NCBI GenBank assembly: GCA_037783545.1 | Contig: JBBELK010001646.1 | Coordinates: 31,191-95,190 of the forward strand | Direction of reading: 5' to 3' | DNA: 64,000 bases | DNA from: Henricia sp. BOLD:AAB3569 | Lineage: Eukaryota > Echinodermata > Asteroidea > Spinulosida > Echinasteridae | Part shown: positions 22,501-37,207 of the stretch, one piece after another | Position numbering within the stretch: the stretch's first letter is position 1 | How the letters are laid out: the number at the start of each line of letters is the position of its first letter | Made by a program: the position numbers and the translations under genes | The notes under the pieces: generated by a model | Databases searched by the model: none | What the model was told of the DNA's origin: nothing | Seen by the model: the letters and a program-made list of their open reading frames with translations, nothing else

Positions 22501-25500
22501 CATGCTCAGTCATTCGGACTGTCGTTAACGCACCGCAGTTTGGCTCGGCAATTTGGTCAAAGTGTGGTCCAAACGTCGGCAAATTTGGAGGTCGAAAAAT
22601 GTTCCGACGAACTTCAAATGTTGCATGCCCTAAACTCTCTATATTGCGCACTTGTCATAAAAAATTGACAGACTTTCGCCGGGAAATGGCAGAGAAATTT
22701 CAAAGTTTAGAAAAAACTGGGTTGAGGCTTCCTGACTGCTCTCGCGCAAACCGTGGCTGTCTGTACACACCTCTTTGGGGTACTCCTGAGTTGTGCGCAT
22801 GCTCAGTAATTCGGACTGTCGTTAACGCACCGCAGTTTGGCTCGGCAATTTGGTCAAAGTGTGGTCCAAACGTCGGCAAATTTGGAGGTCGAAAAATGTT
22901 CCGACGAACTTCAAATTTTGCATGCCCTAAACTCTCTATATTGCGCACTTGTCATAAAAAATTGACAGACTTTCGCCGGGAAATGGCAGAGAAATTTCAA
23001 AGTTTAGAAAAAACTGGGTTGAGGCTTCCTGACTGCTCTCGCGCAAACCTTGGCTGTCTGTACACACCTCTTTGGGGTACTCCTGAGTTGTGCGCATGCT
23101 CAGTCATTCGGACTGTCGTTAACGCACCGCAGTTTGGCTCGGCAATTTGGTCAAAGTGTGGTCCAAACGTCGGCAAATTTGGAGGTCGAAAATGTTCCGA
23201 CGAACTTCAAATGTTGCATGCCCTAAACTCTCTATATTGCGCACTTGTCATAAAAAATTGACAGACTTTCGCCGGGAAATGGCAGAGAAATTTCAAAGTT
23301 TAGAAAAAACTGGGTTGATGCTTCCTGACTGCTCTCGCGCAAACCGTGGCTGTCTGTACACACCTCTTTGGGGTACTCCTGAGTTGTGCGCATGCTCAGT
23401 CATTCGGACTGTCGTTAACGCACCGCAGTTTGGCTCGGCAATTTGGTCAAAGTGTGGTCCAAACGTCGGCAAATTTGGAGGTCGAAAAATGTTCCGACGA
23501 ACTTCAAATTTTGCATGCCCTAAACTCTCTATATTGCGCACTTGTCATAAAAAATTGACAGACTTTCGCCGGGAAATGGCAGAGAAATTTCAAAGTTTAG
23601 AAAAAACTGGGTTGAGGCTTCCTGACTGCTCTCGCGCAAACCGTCGCTGTCTGTACACACCTCTTTGGGGTACTCCTGAGTTGTGCGCATGCTCAGTCAT
23701 TCGGACTGTCGTTAACGCAACCGCAGTTTGGCTCGGCAATTTGGTCAAAGTGTGGTCCAAACGTCGGCAAATTTGGAGGTCGAAAAATGTTCCGACGAAC
23801 TTCAAATGTTGCATGCCCTAAACTCTCTATATTGCGCACTTGTCATAAAAAATTGACAGACTTTCGCCGGGAAATGGCAGAGAAATTTCAAAGTTTAGAA
23901 AAAACTGGGTTGAGGCTTCCTGACTGCTCTCGCGCAAACCGTGGCTGTCTGTACACACCTCTTTGGGGTACTCCTGAGTTGTGCGCATGCTCAGTCATTC
24001 GGACTGTCGTTAACGCACCGCAGTTTGGCTCGGCAATTTGGTCAAAGTGTGGTCCAAACGTCGGCAAATTTGGAGGTCGAAAAATGTTCCGACGAACTTC
24101 AAATTTTGCATGCCCTAAACTCTCTATATTGCGCACTTGTCATAAAAAATTGACAGACTTTCGCCGGGAAATGGCAGAGAAATTTCAAAGTTTAGAAAAA
24201 ACTGGGTTGAGGCTTCCTGACTGCTCTCGCGCAAACCGTCGCTGTCTGTACACACCTCTTTGGGGTACTCCTGAGTTGTGCGCATGCTCAGTCATTCGGA
24301 CTGTCGTTAACGCACCGCAGTTTGGCTCGGCAATTTGGTCAAAGTGTGGTCCAAACGTCGGCAAATTTGGAGGTCGAAAAATGTTCCGACGAACTTCAAA
24401 TTTTGCATGCCCTAAACTCTCTATATTGCGCACTTGTCATAAAAAATTGACAGACTTTCGCCGGGAAATGGCAGAGAAATTTCAAAGTTTAGAAAAAACT
24501 GGTTGAGGCTTCCTGACTGCTCTCGCGCAAACCTTGGCTGTCTGTACACACCTCTTTGGGGTACTCCTGAGTTGTGCGCATGCTCAGTCATTCGGACTGT
24601 CGTTAACGCACCGCAGTTTGGCTCGGCAATTTGGTCAAAGTGTGGTCCAAACGTCGGCAAATTTGGAGGTCGAAAAATGTTCCGACGAACTTCAAATGTT
24701 GCATGCCCTAAACTCTCTATATTGCGCACTTGTCATAAAAAATTGACAGACTTTCGCCGGGAAATGGCAGAGAAATTTCAAAGTTTAGAAAAAACTGGGT
24801 TGAGGCTTCCTGACTGCTCTCGCGCAAACCGTGGCTGTCTGTACACACCTCTTTGGGGTACTCCTGAGTTGTGCGCATGCTCAGTCATTCGGACTGTCGT
24901 TAACGCACCGCAGTTTGGCTCGGCAATTTGGTCAAAGTGTGGTCCAAACGTCGGCAAATTTGGAGGTCGAAAAATGTTCCGACGAACTTCAAATTTTGCA
25001 TGCCCTAAACTCTCTATATTGCGCACTTGTCATAAAAAATTGACAGACTTTCGCCGGGAAATGGCAGAGAAATTTCAAAGTTAGAAAAAACTGGGTTGAG
25101 GCTTCCTGACTGCTCTCGCGCAAACCGTCGCTGTCTGTACACACCTCTTTGGGGTACTCCTGAGTTGTGCGCATGCTCAGTCATTCGGACTGTCGTTAAC
25201 GCACCGCAGTTTGGCTCGGCAATTTGGTCAAAGTGTGGTCCAAACGTCGGCAAATTTGGAGGTCGAAAAATGTTCCGACGAACTTCAAATTTTCATGCCC
25301 TAAACTCTCTATATTGCGCACTTGTCATAAAAAATTGACAGACTTTCGCCGGAAATGGCAGAGAAATTTCAAAGTTTAGAAAAAACTGGGTTGAGGCTTC
25401 CTGACTGCTCTCGCGCAAACCGTGGCTGTCTGTACACGCCTCTTTGGGGTACTCCTGAGTTGTGCGCATGCTCAGTCATTCGGACTGTCGTTAACGCACC

Positions 25501-26610
25501 GCAGTTTGGCTCGGCAATTTGGTCAAAGTGTGGTCCAAACGTCGGCAAATTTGGAGGTCGAAAAATGTTCCGACGAACTTCAAATTGTGCATGCCCTAAA
25601 CTCTCTATATTGCGCACTTGTCATAAAAAATTGACAGACTTTCGCCTGGAAATGGCAGAGAAATTTCAAAGTTTAGAAAAAACTGGGTTGAGGCTTCCTG
25701 ACTGCTCTCGCGCAAACCGTGGCTGTCTGTACACACCTCTTTGGGGTACTCCTGAGTTGTGCGCATGCTCAGTCATTCGGACTGTCGTTAACGCACCGCA
25801 GTTTGGCTCGGCAATTTGGTCAAAGTGTGGTCCAAACATCGGCAAATTTGGAGGTCGAAAAATGTTCCGACGAACTTCAAATTTTGCATGCCCTAAACTC
25901 TCTATATTGCGCACTTGTCATAAAAAATTGACAGACTTTCGCCGGGAAATAACAGAGAAATTTCAAAGTTTAGAAAAAACTGGGTTGAGGCTTCCTGGAT
26001 GCTCTCGCGCAAACCGTGGCTGTCTGTACACACCTCTTTGGGGTACTCCTGAGTTGTGCGCATGCTCAGTCATTCGGACTTTCGTTAACGCACCGCAGTT
26101 TGGCTCGGCAATTTGGTCAAAGTGTGGTCCAAACGTCGGCAAATTTGGAGGTCGAAAAATGTTCCGACGAACTTCAAATGTTGCATGCCCTAAACTCTCT
26201 ATATTGCGCACTTGTCATAAAAAAATAACAGACTTTCGCCGTGAAATGGCAGAGAAATTTCAAAGTTTAGAAAAAAACTGGGTTGAGGCTTCCTGACTGC
26301 TCTCGCGCAAACCGTGGCTGTCTGTACACAACTCTTTGGGGTACTCCTGAGTTGTGCGCATGCTCAGTCATTCGGACTGTCGTTAACGCACCGCAGTTTG
26401 GCTCGGCAATTTGGTCAAAGTGTGGTCCAAACGTCGGCAAATTTGGAGGTCGAAAAATGTTCCGACGAACTTCAAATTTTGCATGCCCTAAACTCTCTAT
26501 ATTGCGCACTTGTCATAAAAAATTGACAGACTTTCGCAGGGAAATGGCAGAGAAATTTCAAAGTTTAGAAAAAAATGGGTTGAGGCTTCCTGACTGCTCT
26601 CGCGCAAACC

Positions 26611-28640
26611 GTGGCTGTCTGTACACACCTCTTTGGGGTACTCCTGAGTTGTGCGCATGCTCAGTCATTCGGACTGTCGTTAACGCACCGCAGTTTGGCT
26701 CGGCAATTTGGTCAAAGTGTGGTCCAAACGTCGGCAAATTTGGAGGTCGAAAAATGTTCCGACGAACTTCAAATTTTGCATGCCCTAAACTCTCTATATT
26801 GCGCACTTGTCATAAAAAAATTGACAGACTTTCGCCGGGAAATGGCAGAGAAATTTCAAAGTTTAGAAAAAACTGGGTTGAGGCTTCCTGACTGCTCTCG
26901 CGCAAACCGTAGCTGTCTGTACACACCTCTTTGGGGTACTCCTAAGTTGTGCGCATGCTCAGTCATTCGGACTGTCGTTAACGCACCGCAGTTTGGCTCG
27001 GCAATTTGGTCAAAGTGTGGTCCAAACGTCGGCAAATTTGGAGGTCGAAAAATGTTCCGACGAACTTCAAATTTTGCATGCCCTAAACTCTCTATATTGC
27101 GCACTTGTCATAAAAAATTGACAGACTTTCGCCGGGAAATGGCAGAGAAATTTCAAAGTTTAGAAAAAACTGGGTTGAGGCTTCCTGACTGCTCTCGCGC
27201 AAACCGTGGCTGTCTGTACACACCTCTTTGGGGTACTCCTGAGTTGTGCGCATGCTCAGTCATTCGGACTGTCGTTAACGCACCGCAGTTTGGCTCGGCA
27301 ATTTGGTCAAAGTGTGGTCCAAACGTCGGCAAATTTGGAGGTCGAAAAATGTTCCGACGAACTTCAAATTTTGCATGCCCTAAACTCTCTATATTGCGCA
27401 CTTGTCATACAAAAATTGACAGACTTTCGCCGGGAAATGGCAGAGAAATTTCAAAGTTTAGAAAAAACTGGGTTGAGGCTTCCTGACTGCTCTCGCGCAA
27501 ACCGTAGCTGTCTGTACACACCTCTTTGGGGTACTCCTAAGTTGTGCGCATGCTCAGTCATTCGGACTGTCGTTAACGCACCGCAGTTTGGCTCGGCAAT
27601 TTGGTCAAAGTGTGGTCCAAACGTCGGCAAATTTGGAGGTCGAAAAATGTTCCGACGAACTTCAAATTTTGCATGCCCTAAACTCTCTATATTGCGCACT
27701 TGTCATAAAAAATTGACAGACTTTCGCCGGGAAATGGCAGAGAAATTTAAAAGTTTAGAAAAAACTGGGTTGAGGCTTCCTGACTGCTCTCGCGCAAACC
27801 GTGGCTGTCTGTACACACCTCTTTGGGGTACTCCTGAGTTGTGCGCATGCTCAGTCATTCGGACTGTCGTTAACGCACCGCAGTTTGGCTCGGCAATTTG
27901 GTCAAAGTGTGGTCCAAACGTCGGCAAATTTGGAGGTCGAAAAATGTTCCGACGAACTTCAAATTTTGCATGCCCTAAACTCTCTATATTGCGCACTTGT
28001 CATACAAAAATTGACAGACTTTCGCCGGGAAATGGCAGAGAAATTTCAAAGTTTAGAAAAAACTGGGTTGAGGCTTCCTGACTGCTCTCGCGCAAACCGT
28101 AGCTGTCTGTACACACCTCTTTGGGGTACTCCTAAGTTGTGCGCATGCTCAGTCATTCGGACTGTCGTTAACGCACCGCAGTTTGGCTCGGCAATTTGGT
28201 CAAAGTGTGGTCCAAACGTCGGCAAATTTGGAGGTCGAAAAATGTTCCGACGAACTTCAAATTTTGCATGCCCTAAACTCTCTATATTGCGCACTTGTCA
28301 TAAAAAATTGACAGACTTTCGCCGGGAAATGGCAGAGAAATTTAAAAGTTTAGAAAAAACTGGGTTGAGGCTTCCTGACTGCTCTCGCGCAAACCGTGGC
28401 TGTCTGTACACACCTCTTTGGGGTACTCCTGAGTTGTGCGCATGCTCAGTCATTCGGACTGTCGTTAACGCACCGCAGTTTGGCTCGGCAATTTGGTCAA
28501 AGTGTGGTCCAAACGTCGGCAAATCTGGAGGTCGAAAAATGTTCCGACGAACTTCAAATTTTGCATGCCCTAAACTCTCTATATTGCGCACTTGTCATAA
28601 AAAATTGACAGACTTCGCCGGGAAATGGCAGAGAAATTTC
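26611..28640 (+). repeat. Dimeric higher-order repeat (595 bp), about three copies
   Basis: Two alternating monomer types repeat at 595 bases, two monomers plus one extra A. One type carries both ccgtagctg and cctaagttg; the other has the usual ccgtggctg and cctgagttg, with catacaaaaattg or an extended A-run at its end. The S/K-type monomers (named from the apparent frame) lie near 26908, 27503 and 28098. The tttaaaag change appears in the second and third dimers. Confidence 0.85.
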
Positions 28641-29239
28641 AAAGTTTAGAAAAAACTGGGTTGAGGCTTCCTGACTGCTCTCGCGCAAACCGTGGCTGTC
28701 TGTACACACCTCTTTGGGGTACTCCTGAGTTGTGCGCATGCTCAGTCATTCGGACTGTCGTTAACGCACTGCAGTTTGGCTCGGCAATTTGGTCAAAGTG
28801 TGGTCCAAACGTCGGCAAATTTGGAGGTCGAAAAATGTTCCGACGAACTTCAAATTTTGCATGCCCTAAACTCTCTATATTGCGCACTTGTCATAAAAAA
28901 TTGACAGACTTTCGCCGGGAAATGGCAGAGAAATTTAAAAGTTTAGAAAAAACTGGGTTGAGGCTTCCTGACTGCTCTCGCGCAAACCGTGGCTGTCTGT
29001 ACACACCTCTTTGGGGTACTCCTGAGTTGTGCGCATGCTCAGTCATTCGGACTGTCGTTAACGCACCGCAGTTTGGCTCGGCAATTTGGTCAAAGTGTGG
29101 TCCAAACGTCGGCAAATTTGGAGGTCGAAAAATGTCCCGACGAACTTCAAATTTTGCATGCCCTAAACTCTCTATATTGCGCACTTGTCATAAAAAAATA
29201 ACAGACTTTCGCCGGGAAATGGCAGAGAAATTTCAAAGT

Positions 29240-32200
29240 TTAGAAAAAAACTGGGTTGAGGCTTCCTGACTGCTCTCGCGCAAACCGTGGCTGTCTGTAC
29301 ACACCTCTTTGGGGTACTCCTGAGTTGTGCGCATGCTCAGTCATTCGGACTGTCGTTAACGCACCGCAGTTTGGCTCGGCAATTTGGTCAAAGTGTGGTC
29401 CAAACGTCGGCAAATTTGGAGGTCGAAAAATGTTCCGACGAACTTCAAATTTTGCATGCCCTAAACTCTCTATATTGCGCACTTGTCATAAAAAATTGAC
29501 AGACTTTCGCAGGGAAATGGCAGAGAAATTTCAAAGTTTAGAAAAAACTGGGTTGAGGCTTCCTGACTGCTCTCGCGCAAACCGTGGCTGTCTGTACACA
29601 CCTCTTTGGGGTACTCCTGAGCTGTGCGCATGCTCAGTCATTCGGACTGTCGTTAACGCACCGCAGTTTGGCTCGGCAATTTGGTCAAAGTGTGGTCCAA
29701 ACGTCGGCAAATTTGGAGGTCGAAAAATGTTCCGACGAACTTCAAATTTTGCATGCCCTAAACTCTCTATATTGCGCACTTGTCATAAAAAAATTGACAG
29801 ACTTTCGCCGGGAAATGGCAGAGAAATTTCAAAGTTTAGAAAAAACTGGGTTGAGGCTTCCTGACTGCTCTCGCGCAAACCGTAGCTGTCTGTACACACC
29901 TCTTTGGGGTACTCCTAAGTTGTGCGCATGCTCAGTCATTCGGACTGTCGTTAACGCACCGCAGTTTGGCTCGGCAATTTGGTCAAAGTGTGGTCCAAAC
30001 GTCGGCAAATTTGGAGGTCGAAAAATGTTCCGACGAACTTCAAATTTTGCATGCCCTAAACTCTCTATATTGCGCACTTGTCATAAAAAATTGACAGACT
30101 TTCGCCGGGAAATGGCAGAGAAATTTAAAAGTTTAGAAAAAACTGGGTTGAGGCTTCCTGACTGCTCTCGCGCAAACCGTGGCTGTCTGTACACACCTCT
30201 TTGGGGTACTCCTGAGTTGTGCGCATGCTCAGTCATTCGGACTGTCGTTAACGCACCGCAGTTTGGCTCGGCAATTTGGTCAAAGTGTGGTCCAAACGTC
30301 GGCAAATCTGGAGGTCGAAAAATGTTCCGACGAACTTCAAATTTTGCATGCCCTAAACTCTCTATATTGCGCACTTGTCATAAAAAATTGACAGACTTTC
30401 GCCGGGAAATGGCAGAGAAATTTCAAAGTTTAGAAAAAACTGGGTTGAGGCTTCCTGACTGCTCTCGCGCAAACCGTGGCTGTCTGTACACACCTCTTTG
30501 GGGTACTCCTGAGTTGTGCGCATGCTCAGTCATTCGGACTGTCGTTAACGCACCGCAGTTTGGCTCGGCAATTTGGTCAAAGTGTGGTCCAAACGTCGGC
30601 AAATTTGGAGGTCGAAAAATGTTCCGACGAACTTCAAATTTTGCATGCCCTAAACTATCTATATTGCGCACTTGTCATAAAAAATTGACAGACTTTCGCC
30701 GGGAAATGGCAGAGAAGTTTCAAATTTTAGAAAAAACTGGGTTGAGGCTTCCTGACTGCTCTCGCGCAAACCGTAGCTGTCTGTACACACCTCTTTGGGG
30801 TACTCCTAAGTTGTGCGCATGCTCAGTCATTCGGACTGTCGTTAACGCACCGCAGTTTGGCTCGGCAATTTGGTCAAAGTGTGGTCCAAACGTCGGCAAA
30901 TTTGGAGGTCGAAAAATGTTCCGACGAACTTCAAATTTTGCATGCCCTAAACTCTCTATATTGCGCACTTGTCATAAAAAATTGACAGACTTTCGCCGGG
31001 AAATGGCAGAGAAATTTCAAAGTTTAGAAAAAACTGGGTTGAGGCTTCCTGACTGCTCTCGCGCAAACCGTGGCTGTCTGTACACACCTCTTTGGGGTAC
31101 TCCTGAGTTGTGCGCATGCTCAGTCATTCGGACTGTCGTTAACGCACCGCAGTTTGGCTCGGCAATTTGGTCAAAGTGTGGTCCAAACGTCGGCAAATTT
31201 GGAGGTCGAAAAATGTTCCGACGAACTTCAAATTTTGCATGCCCTAAACTCTCTATATTGCGCACTTGTCATAAAAAATTGACAGACTTTCGCCGGGAAA
31301 TGGCAGAGAAATTTAAAAGTTTAGAAAAAACTGGGTTGAGGCTTCCTGACTGCTCTCGCGCAAACCGTGGCTGTCTGTACACACCTCTTTGGGGTACTCC
31401 TGAGTTGTGCGCATGCTCAGTCATTCGGACTGTCGTTAACGCACCGCAGTTTGGCTCGGCAATTTGGTCAAAGTGTGGTCCAAACGTCGGCAAATTTGGA
31501 GGTCGAAAAATGTCCCGACGAACTTCAACTTTTGCATGCCCTAAACTCTCTATATTGCGCACTTGTCATAAAAAAATAACAGACTTTCGCCGGGAAATGG
31601 CAGAGAAATTTCAAAGTTTAGAAAAAAACTGGGTTGAGGCTTCCTGACTGCTCTCGCGCAAACCGTGGCTGTCTGTACACACCTCTTTGGGGTACTCCTG
31701 AGTTGTGCGCATGCTCAGTCATTCGGACTGTCGTTAACGCACCGCAGTTTGGCTCGGCAATTTGGTCAAAGTGTGGTCCAAACGTCGGCAAATTTGGAGG
31801 TCGAAAAATGTTCCGACGAACTTCAAATTTTGCATGCCCTAAACTCTCTATATTGCGCACTTGTCATAAAAAATTGACAGACTTTCGCAGGGAAATGGCA
31901 GAGAAATTTCAAAGTTTAGAAAAAACTGGGTTGAGGCTTCCTGACTGCTCTCGCGCAAACCGTGGCTGTCTGTACACACCTCTTTGGGGTACTCCTGAGC
32001 TGTGCGCATGCTCAGTCATTCGGACTGTCGTTAACGCACCGCAGTTTGGCTCGGCAATTTGGTCAAAGTGTGGTCCAAACGTCGGCAAATTTGGAGGTCG
32101 AAAAATGTTCCGACGAACTTCAAATTTTGCATGCCCTAAACTCTCTATATTGCGCACTTGTCATAAAAAAATTGACAGACTTTCGCCGGGAAATGGCAGA

Positions 32201-35200
32201 GAAATTTCAAAGTTTAGAAAAAACTGGGTTGAGGCTTCCTGACTGCTCTCGCGCAAACCGTAGCTGTCTGTACACACCTCTTTGGGGTACTCCTAAGTTG
32301 TGCGCATGCTCAGTCATTCGGACTGTCGTTAACGCACCGCAGTTTGGCTCGGCAATTTGGTCAAAGTGTGGTCCAAACGTCGGCAAATTTGGAGGTCGAA
32401 AAATGTTCCGACGAACTTCAAATTTTGCATGCCCTAAACTCTCTATATTGCGCACTTGTCATAAAAAATTGACAGACTTTCGCCGGGAAATGGCAGAGAA
32501 ATTTAAAAGTTTAGAAAAAACTGGGTTGAGGCTTCCTGACTGCTCTCGCGCAAACCGTGGCTGTCTGTACACACCTCTTTGGGGTACTCCTGAGTTGTGC
32601 GCATGCTCAGTCATTCGGACTGTCGTTAACGCACCGCAGTTTGGCTCGGCAATTTGGTCAAAGTGTGGTCCAAACGTCGGCAAATCTGGAGGTCGAAAAA
32701 TGTTCCGACGAACTTCAAATTTTGCATGCCCTAAACTCTCTATATTGCGCACTTGTCATAAAAAATTGACAGACTTTCGCCGGGAAATGGCAGAGAAATT
32801 TCAAAGTTTAGAAAAAACTGGGTTGAGGCTTCCTGACTACTCTCGCGCAAACCGTGGCTGTCTGTACACACCTCTTTGGGGTACTCCTGAGTTGTGCGCA
32901 TGCTCAGTCATTCGGACTGTCGTTAACGCACCGCAGTTTGGCTCGGCAATTTGGTCAAAGTGTGGTCCAAACGTCGGCAAATTTGGAGGTCGAAAAATGT
33001 TCCGACGAACTTCAAATTTTGCATGCCCTAAAACTATCTATATTGCGCACTTGTCATAAAAAATTGACAGACTTTCGCCGGGAAATGGCAGAGAAGTTTC
33101 AAAGTTTAGAAAAAACTGGGTTGAGGCTTCCTGACTGCTCTCGCGCAAACCGTAGCTGTCTGTACACACCTCTTTGGGGTACTCCTAAGTTGTGCGCATG
33201 CTCAGTCATTCGGACTGTCGTTAACGCACCGCAGTTTGGCTCGCAATTTGGTCAAAGTGTGGTCCAAACGTCGGCAAATTTGGAGGTCGAAAAATGTTCC
33301 GACGAACTTCAAATTTTGCATGCCCTAAACTCTCTATATTGCGCACTTGTCATAAAAATTGACAGACTTTCGCCGGGAAATGGCAGAGAAATTTCAAAGT
33401 TTAGAAAAAACTGGGTTGAGGCTTCCTGACTGCTCTCGCGCAAACCGTGGCTGTCTGTACACACCTCTTTGGGGTACTCCTGAGTTGTGCGCATGCTCAG
33501 TCATTCGGACTGTCGTTAACGCACCGCAGTTTGGCTCGGCAATTTGGTCAAAGTGTGGTCCAAACGTCGGCAAATTTGGAGGTCGAAAAATGTTCCGACG
33601 AACTTCAAATTTTGCATGCCCTAAACTATCTATATTGCGCACTTGTCATAAAAAATTGACAGACTTTCGCCGGGAAATGGCAGAGAAGTTTCAAAGTTTA
33701 GAAAAAACTGGGTTGAGGCTTCCTGACTGCTCTCGCGCAAACCGTAGCTGTCTGTACACACCTCTTTGGGGTACTCCTAAGTTGTGCGCATGCTCAGTCA
33801 TTCGGACTGTCGTTAACGCACCGCAGTTTGGCTCGGCAATTTGGTCAAAGTGTGGTCCAAACGTCGGCAAATTTGGAGGTCGAAAAATGTTCCGACGAAC
33901 TTCAAATTTGCATGCCCTAAACTCTCTATATTGCGCACTTGTCATAAAAAATTGACAGACTTTCGCCGGGAAATGGCAGAGAAATTTCAAAGTTTAGAAA
34001 AAACTGGGTTGAGGCTTCCTGACTGCTCTCGCGCAAACCGTGGGCTGTCTGTACACACCTCTTTGGGGTACTCCTGAGTTGTGCGCATGCTCAGTCATTC
34101 GGACTGTCGTTAACGCACCGCAGTTTGGCTCGGCAATTTGGTCAAAGTGTGGTCCAAACGTCGGCAAATTTGGAGGTCGAAAAATGTTCCGACGAACTTC
34201 AAATTTTGCATGCCCTAAACTCTCTATATTGCGCACTTGTCATAAAAAATTGACAGACTTTCGCCGGGAAATGGCAGAGAAATTTAAAAGTTTAGAAAAA
34301 ACTGGGTTGAGGCTTCCTGACTGCTCTCACGCAAACCGTGGCTGTCTGTACACACCTCTTTGGGGTACTCCTGAGTTGTGCGCATGCTCAGTCATTCGGA
34401 CTGTCGTTAACGCACCGCAGTTTGGCTCGGCAATTTGGTCAAAGTGTGGTCCAAACGTCGGCAAATTTGGAGGTCGTAAAATGTTCCGACGAACTTCAAA
34501 TTTTGCATGCCCTAAACTCTCTATATTGCGCACTTGTCATAAAAAAATAACAGACTTTCGCCGGGAAATGGCAGAGAAATTTCAAAGTTTAGAAAAAAAC
34601 TGGGTTGAGGCTTCCTGACTGCTCTCGCGCAAACCGTGGCTGTCTGTACACACCTCTTTGGGGTACTCCTGAGTTGTGCGCATGCTCAGTCATTCGGACT
34701 GTCGTTAACGCACCGCAGTTTGGCTCGGCAATTTGGTCAAAGTGTGGTCCAAACGTCGGCAAATTTGGAGGTCGAAAAATGTTCCGACGAACTTCAAATT
34801 TTGCATGCCCTAAACTCTCTATATTGCGCACTTGTCATAAAAAATTGACAGACTTTCGCAGGGAAATGGCAGAGAAATTTCAAAGTTTAGAAAAAACTGG
34901 GTTGAGGCTTCCTGACTGCTCTCGCGCAAACCGTGGCTGTCTGTACACACCTCTTTGGGGTACTCCTGAGCTGTGCGCATGCTCAGTCATTCGGACTGTC
35001 GTTAACGCACCGCAGTTTGGCTCGGCAATTTGGTCAAAGTGTGGTCCAAACGTCGGCAAATTTGGAGGTCGAAAAATGTTCCGACGAACTTCAAATTTTG
35101 CATGCCCTAAACTCTCTATATTGCGCACTTGTCATAAAAAAATTGACAGACTTTCGCCGGGAAATGGCAGAGAAATTTCAAAGTTTAGAAAAAACTGGGT

Positions 35201-36960
35201 TGAGGCTTCCTGACTGCTCTCGCGCAAACCGTAGCTGTCTGTACACACCTCTTTGGGGTACTCCTAAGTTGTGCGCATGCTCAGTCATTCGGACTGTCGT
35301 TAACGCACCGCAGTTTGGCTCGGCAATTTGGTCAAAGTGTGGTCCAAACGTCGGCAAATTTGGAGGTCGAAAAATGTTCCGACGAACTTCAAATTTTGCA
35401 TGCCCTAAACTCTCTATATTGCGCACTTGTCATAAAAAATTGACAGACTTTCGCCGGGAAATGGCAGAGAAATTTAAAAGTTTAGAAAAAACTGGGTTGA
35501 GGCTTCCTGACTGCTCTCGCGCAAACCGTGGCTGTCTGTACACACCTCTTTGGGGTACTCCTGAGTTGTGCGCATGCTCAGTCATTCGGACTGTCGTTAA
35601 CGCACCGCAGTTTGGCTCGGCAATTTGGTCAAAGTGTGGTCCAAACGTCGGCAAATCTGGAGGTCGAAAAATGTTCCGACGAACTTCAAATTTTGCATGC
35701 CCTAAACTCTCTATATTGCGCACTTGTCATAAAAAATTGACAGACTTTCGCCGGGAAATGGCAGAGAAATTTCAAAGTTTAGAAAAAACTGGGTTGAGGC
35801 TTCCTGACTGCTCTCGCGCAAACCGTGGCTGTCTGTACACACCTCTTTGGGGTACTCCTGAGTTGTGCGCATGCTCAGTCATTCGGACTGTCGTTAACGC
35901 ACCGCAGTTTGGCTCGGCAATTTGGTCAAAGTGTGGTCCAAACGTCGGCAAATTTGGAGGTCGAAAAATGTTCCGACGAACTTCAAATTTTGCATGCCCT
36001 AAACTATCTATATTGCGCACTTGTCATAAAAAATTGACAGACTTTCGCCGGGAAATGGCAGAGAAGTTTCAAAGTTTAGAAAAAACTGGGTTGAGGCTTC
36101 CTGACTGCTCTCGCGCAAACCGTAGCTGTCTGTACACACCTCTTTGGGGTACTCCTAAGTTGTGCGCATGCTCAGTCATTCGGACTGTCGTTAACGCACC
36201 GCAGTTTGGCTCGGCAATTTGGTCAAAGTGTGGTCCAAACGTCGGCAAATTTGTAGGTCGAAAAATGTTCCGACGAACTTCAAATTTTGCATGCCCTAAA
36301 CTCTCTATATTGCGCACTTGTCATAAAAAATTGACAGACTTTCGCCGGGAAATGGCAGAGAAATTTCAAAGTTTAGAAAAAACTGGGTTGAGGCTTCCTG
36401 ACTGCTCTCGCGCAAACCGTGGCTGTCTGTACACACCTCTTTGGGGTACTCCTGAGTTGTGCGCATGCTCAGTCATTCGGACTGTCGTTAACGCACCGCA
36501 GTTTGGCTCGGCAATTTGGTCAAAGTGTGGTCCAAACGTCGGCAAATTTGGAGGTCGAAAAATGTTCCGACGAACTTCAAATTTTGCATGCCCTAAACTC
36601 TCTATATTGCGCACTTGTCATAAAAAATTGACAGACTTTCGCAGGGAAATGGCAGAGAAATTTCAAAGTTTAGAAAAAACTGGGTTGAGGCTTCCTGACT
36701 GCTCTCGCGCAAACCGTGGCTGTCTGTACACACCTCTTTGGGGTACTCCTGAGTTGTGCGCATGCTCAGTCATTCGGACTGTCGTTAACGCACCGCAGTT
36801 TGGCTCGGCAATTTGGTCAAAGTGTGGTCCAAACGTCGGCAAATTTGGAGGTCGAAAAATGTTCCGACGAACTTCAAATTTTGCATGCCCTAAACTCTCT
36901 ATATTGCGCACTTGTCATACAAAAATTGACAGACTTTCGCCGGGAAATGGCAGAGAAATT
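29240..36960 (+). repeat. Higher-order repeat of about 8-10 monomers, three copies
   Basis: Blocks begin at about 29240, 31618 and 34589. The first spacing is 2378 bases (eight monomers plus two) and the second 2971 (ten monomers plus one). Each block opens with an A-run of seven in gaaaaaaactggg and then shows, in order, ttcgcaggg, cctgagctgtg, a long A-run in cataaaaaaattg, the ccgtagctg/cctaag monomer, tttaaaag, ggcaaatctgg and ctatctata with gagaagttt. The middle copy has extra monomers and several one-base indels near 33030, 33243, 33356, 33907 and 34042, suggesting insertion or local assembly trouble there. Confidence 0.85.
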
Positions 36961-37207
36961 TCAAAGTTTAGAAAAAACTGGGGTGAGGCTTCCTGACTGC
37001 TCTCGCGCAAACCGTAGCTGTCTGTACACACCTCTTTGGGGTACTCCTAAGTTGTGCGCATGCTCAGTCATTCGGACTGTCGTTAACGCACCGCAGTTTG
37101 GCTCGGCAATTTGGTCAAAGTGTGGTCCAAACGTCGGCAAATTTGGAGGTCGAAAAATGTTCCGACGAACTTCAAATTTTGCATGCCCTAAACTCTCTAT
37201 ATTGCGC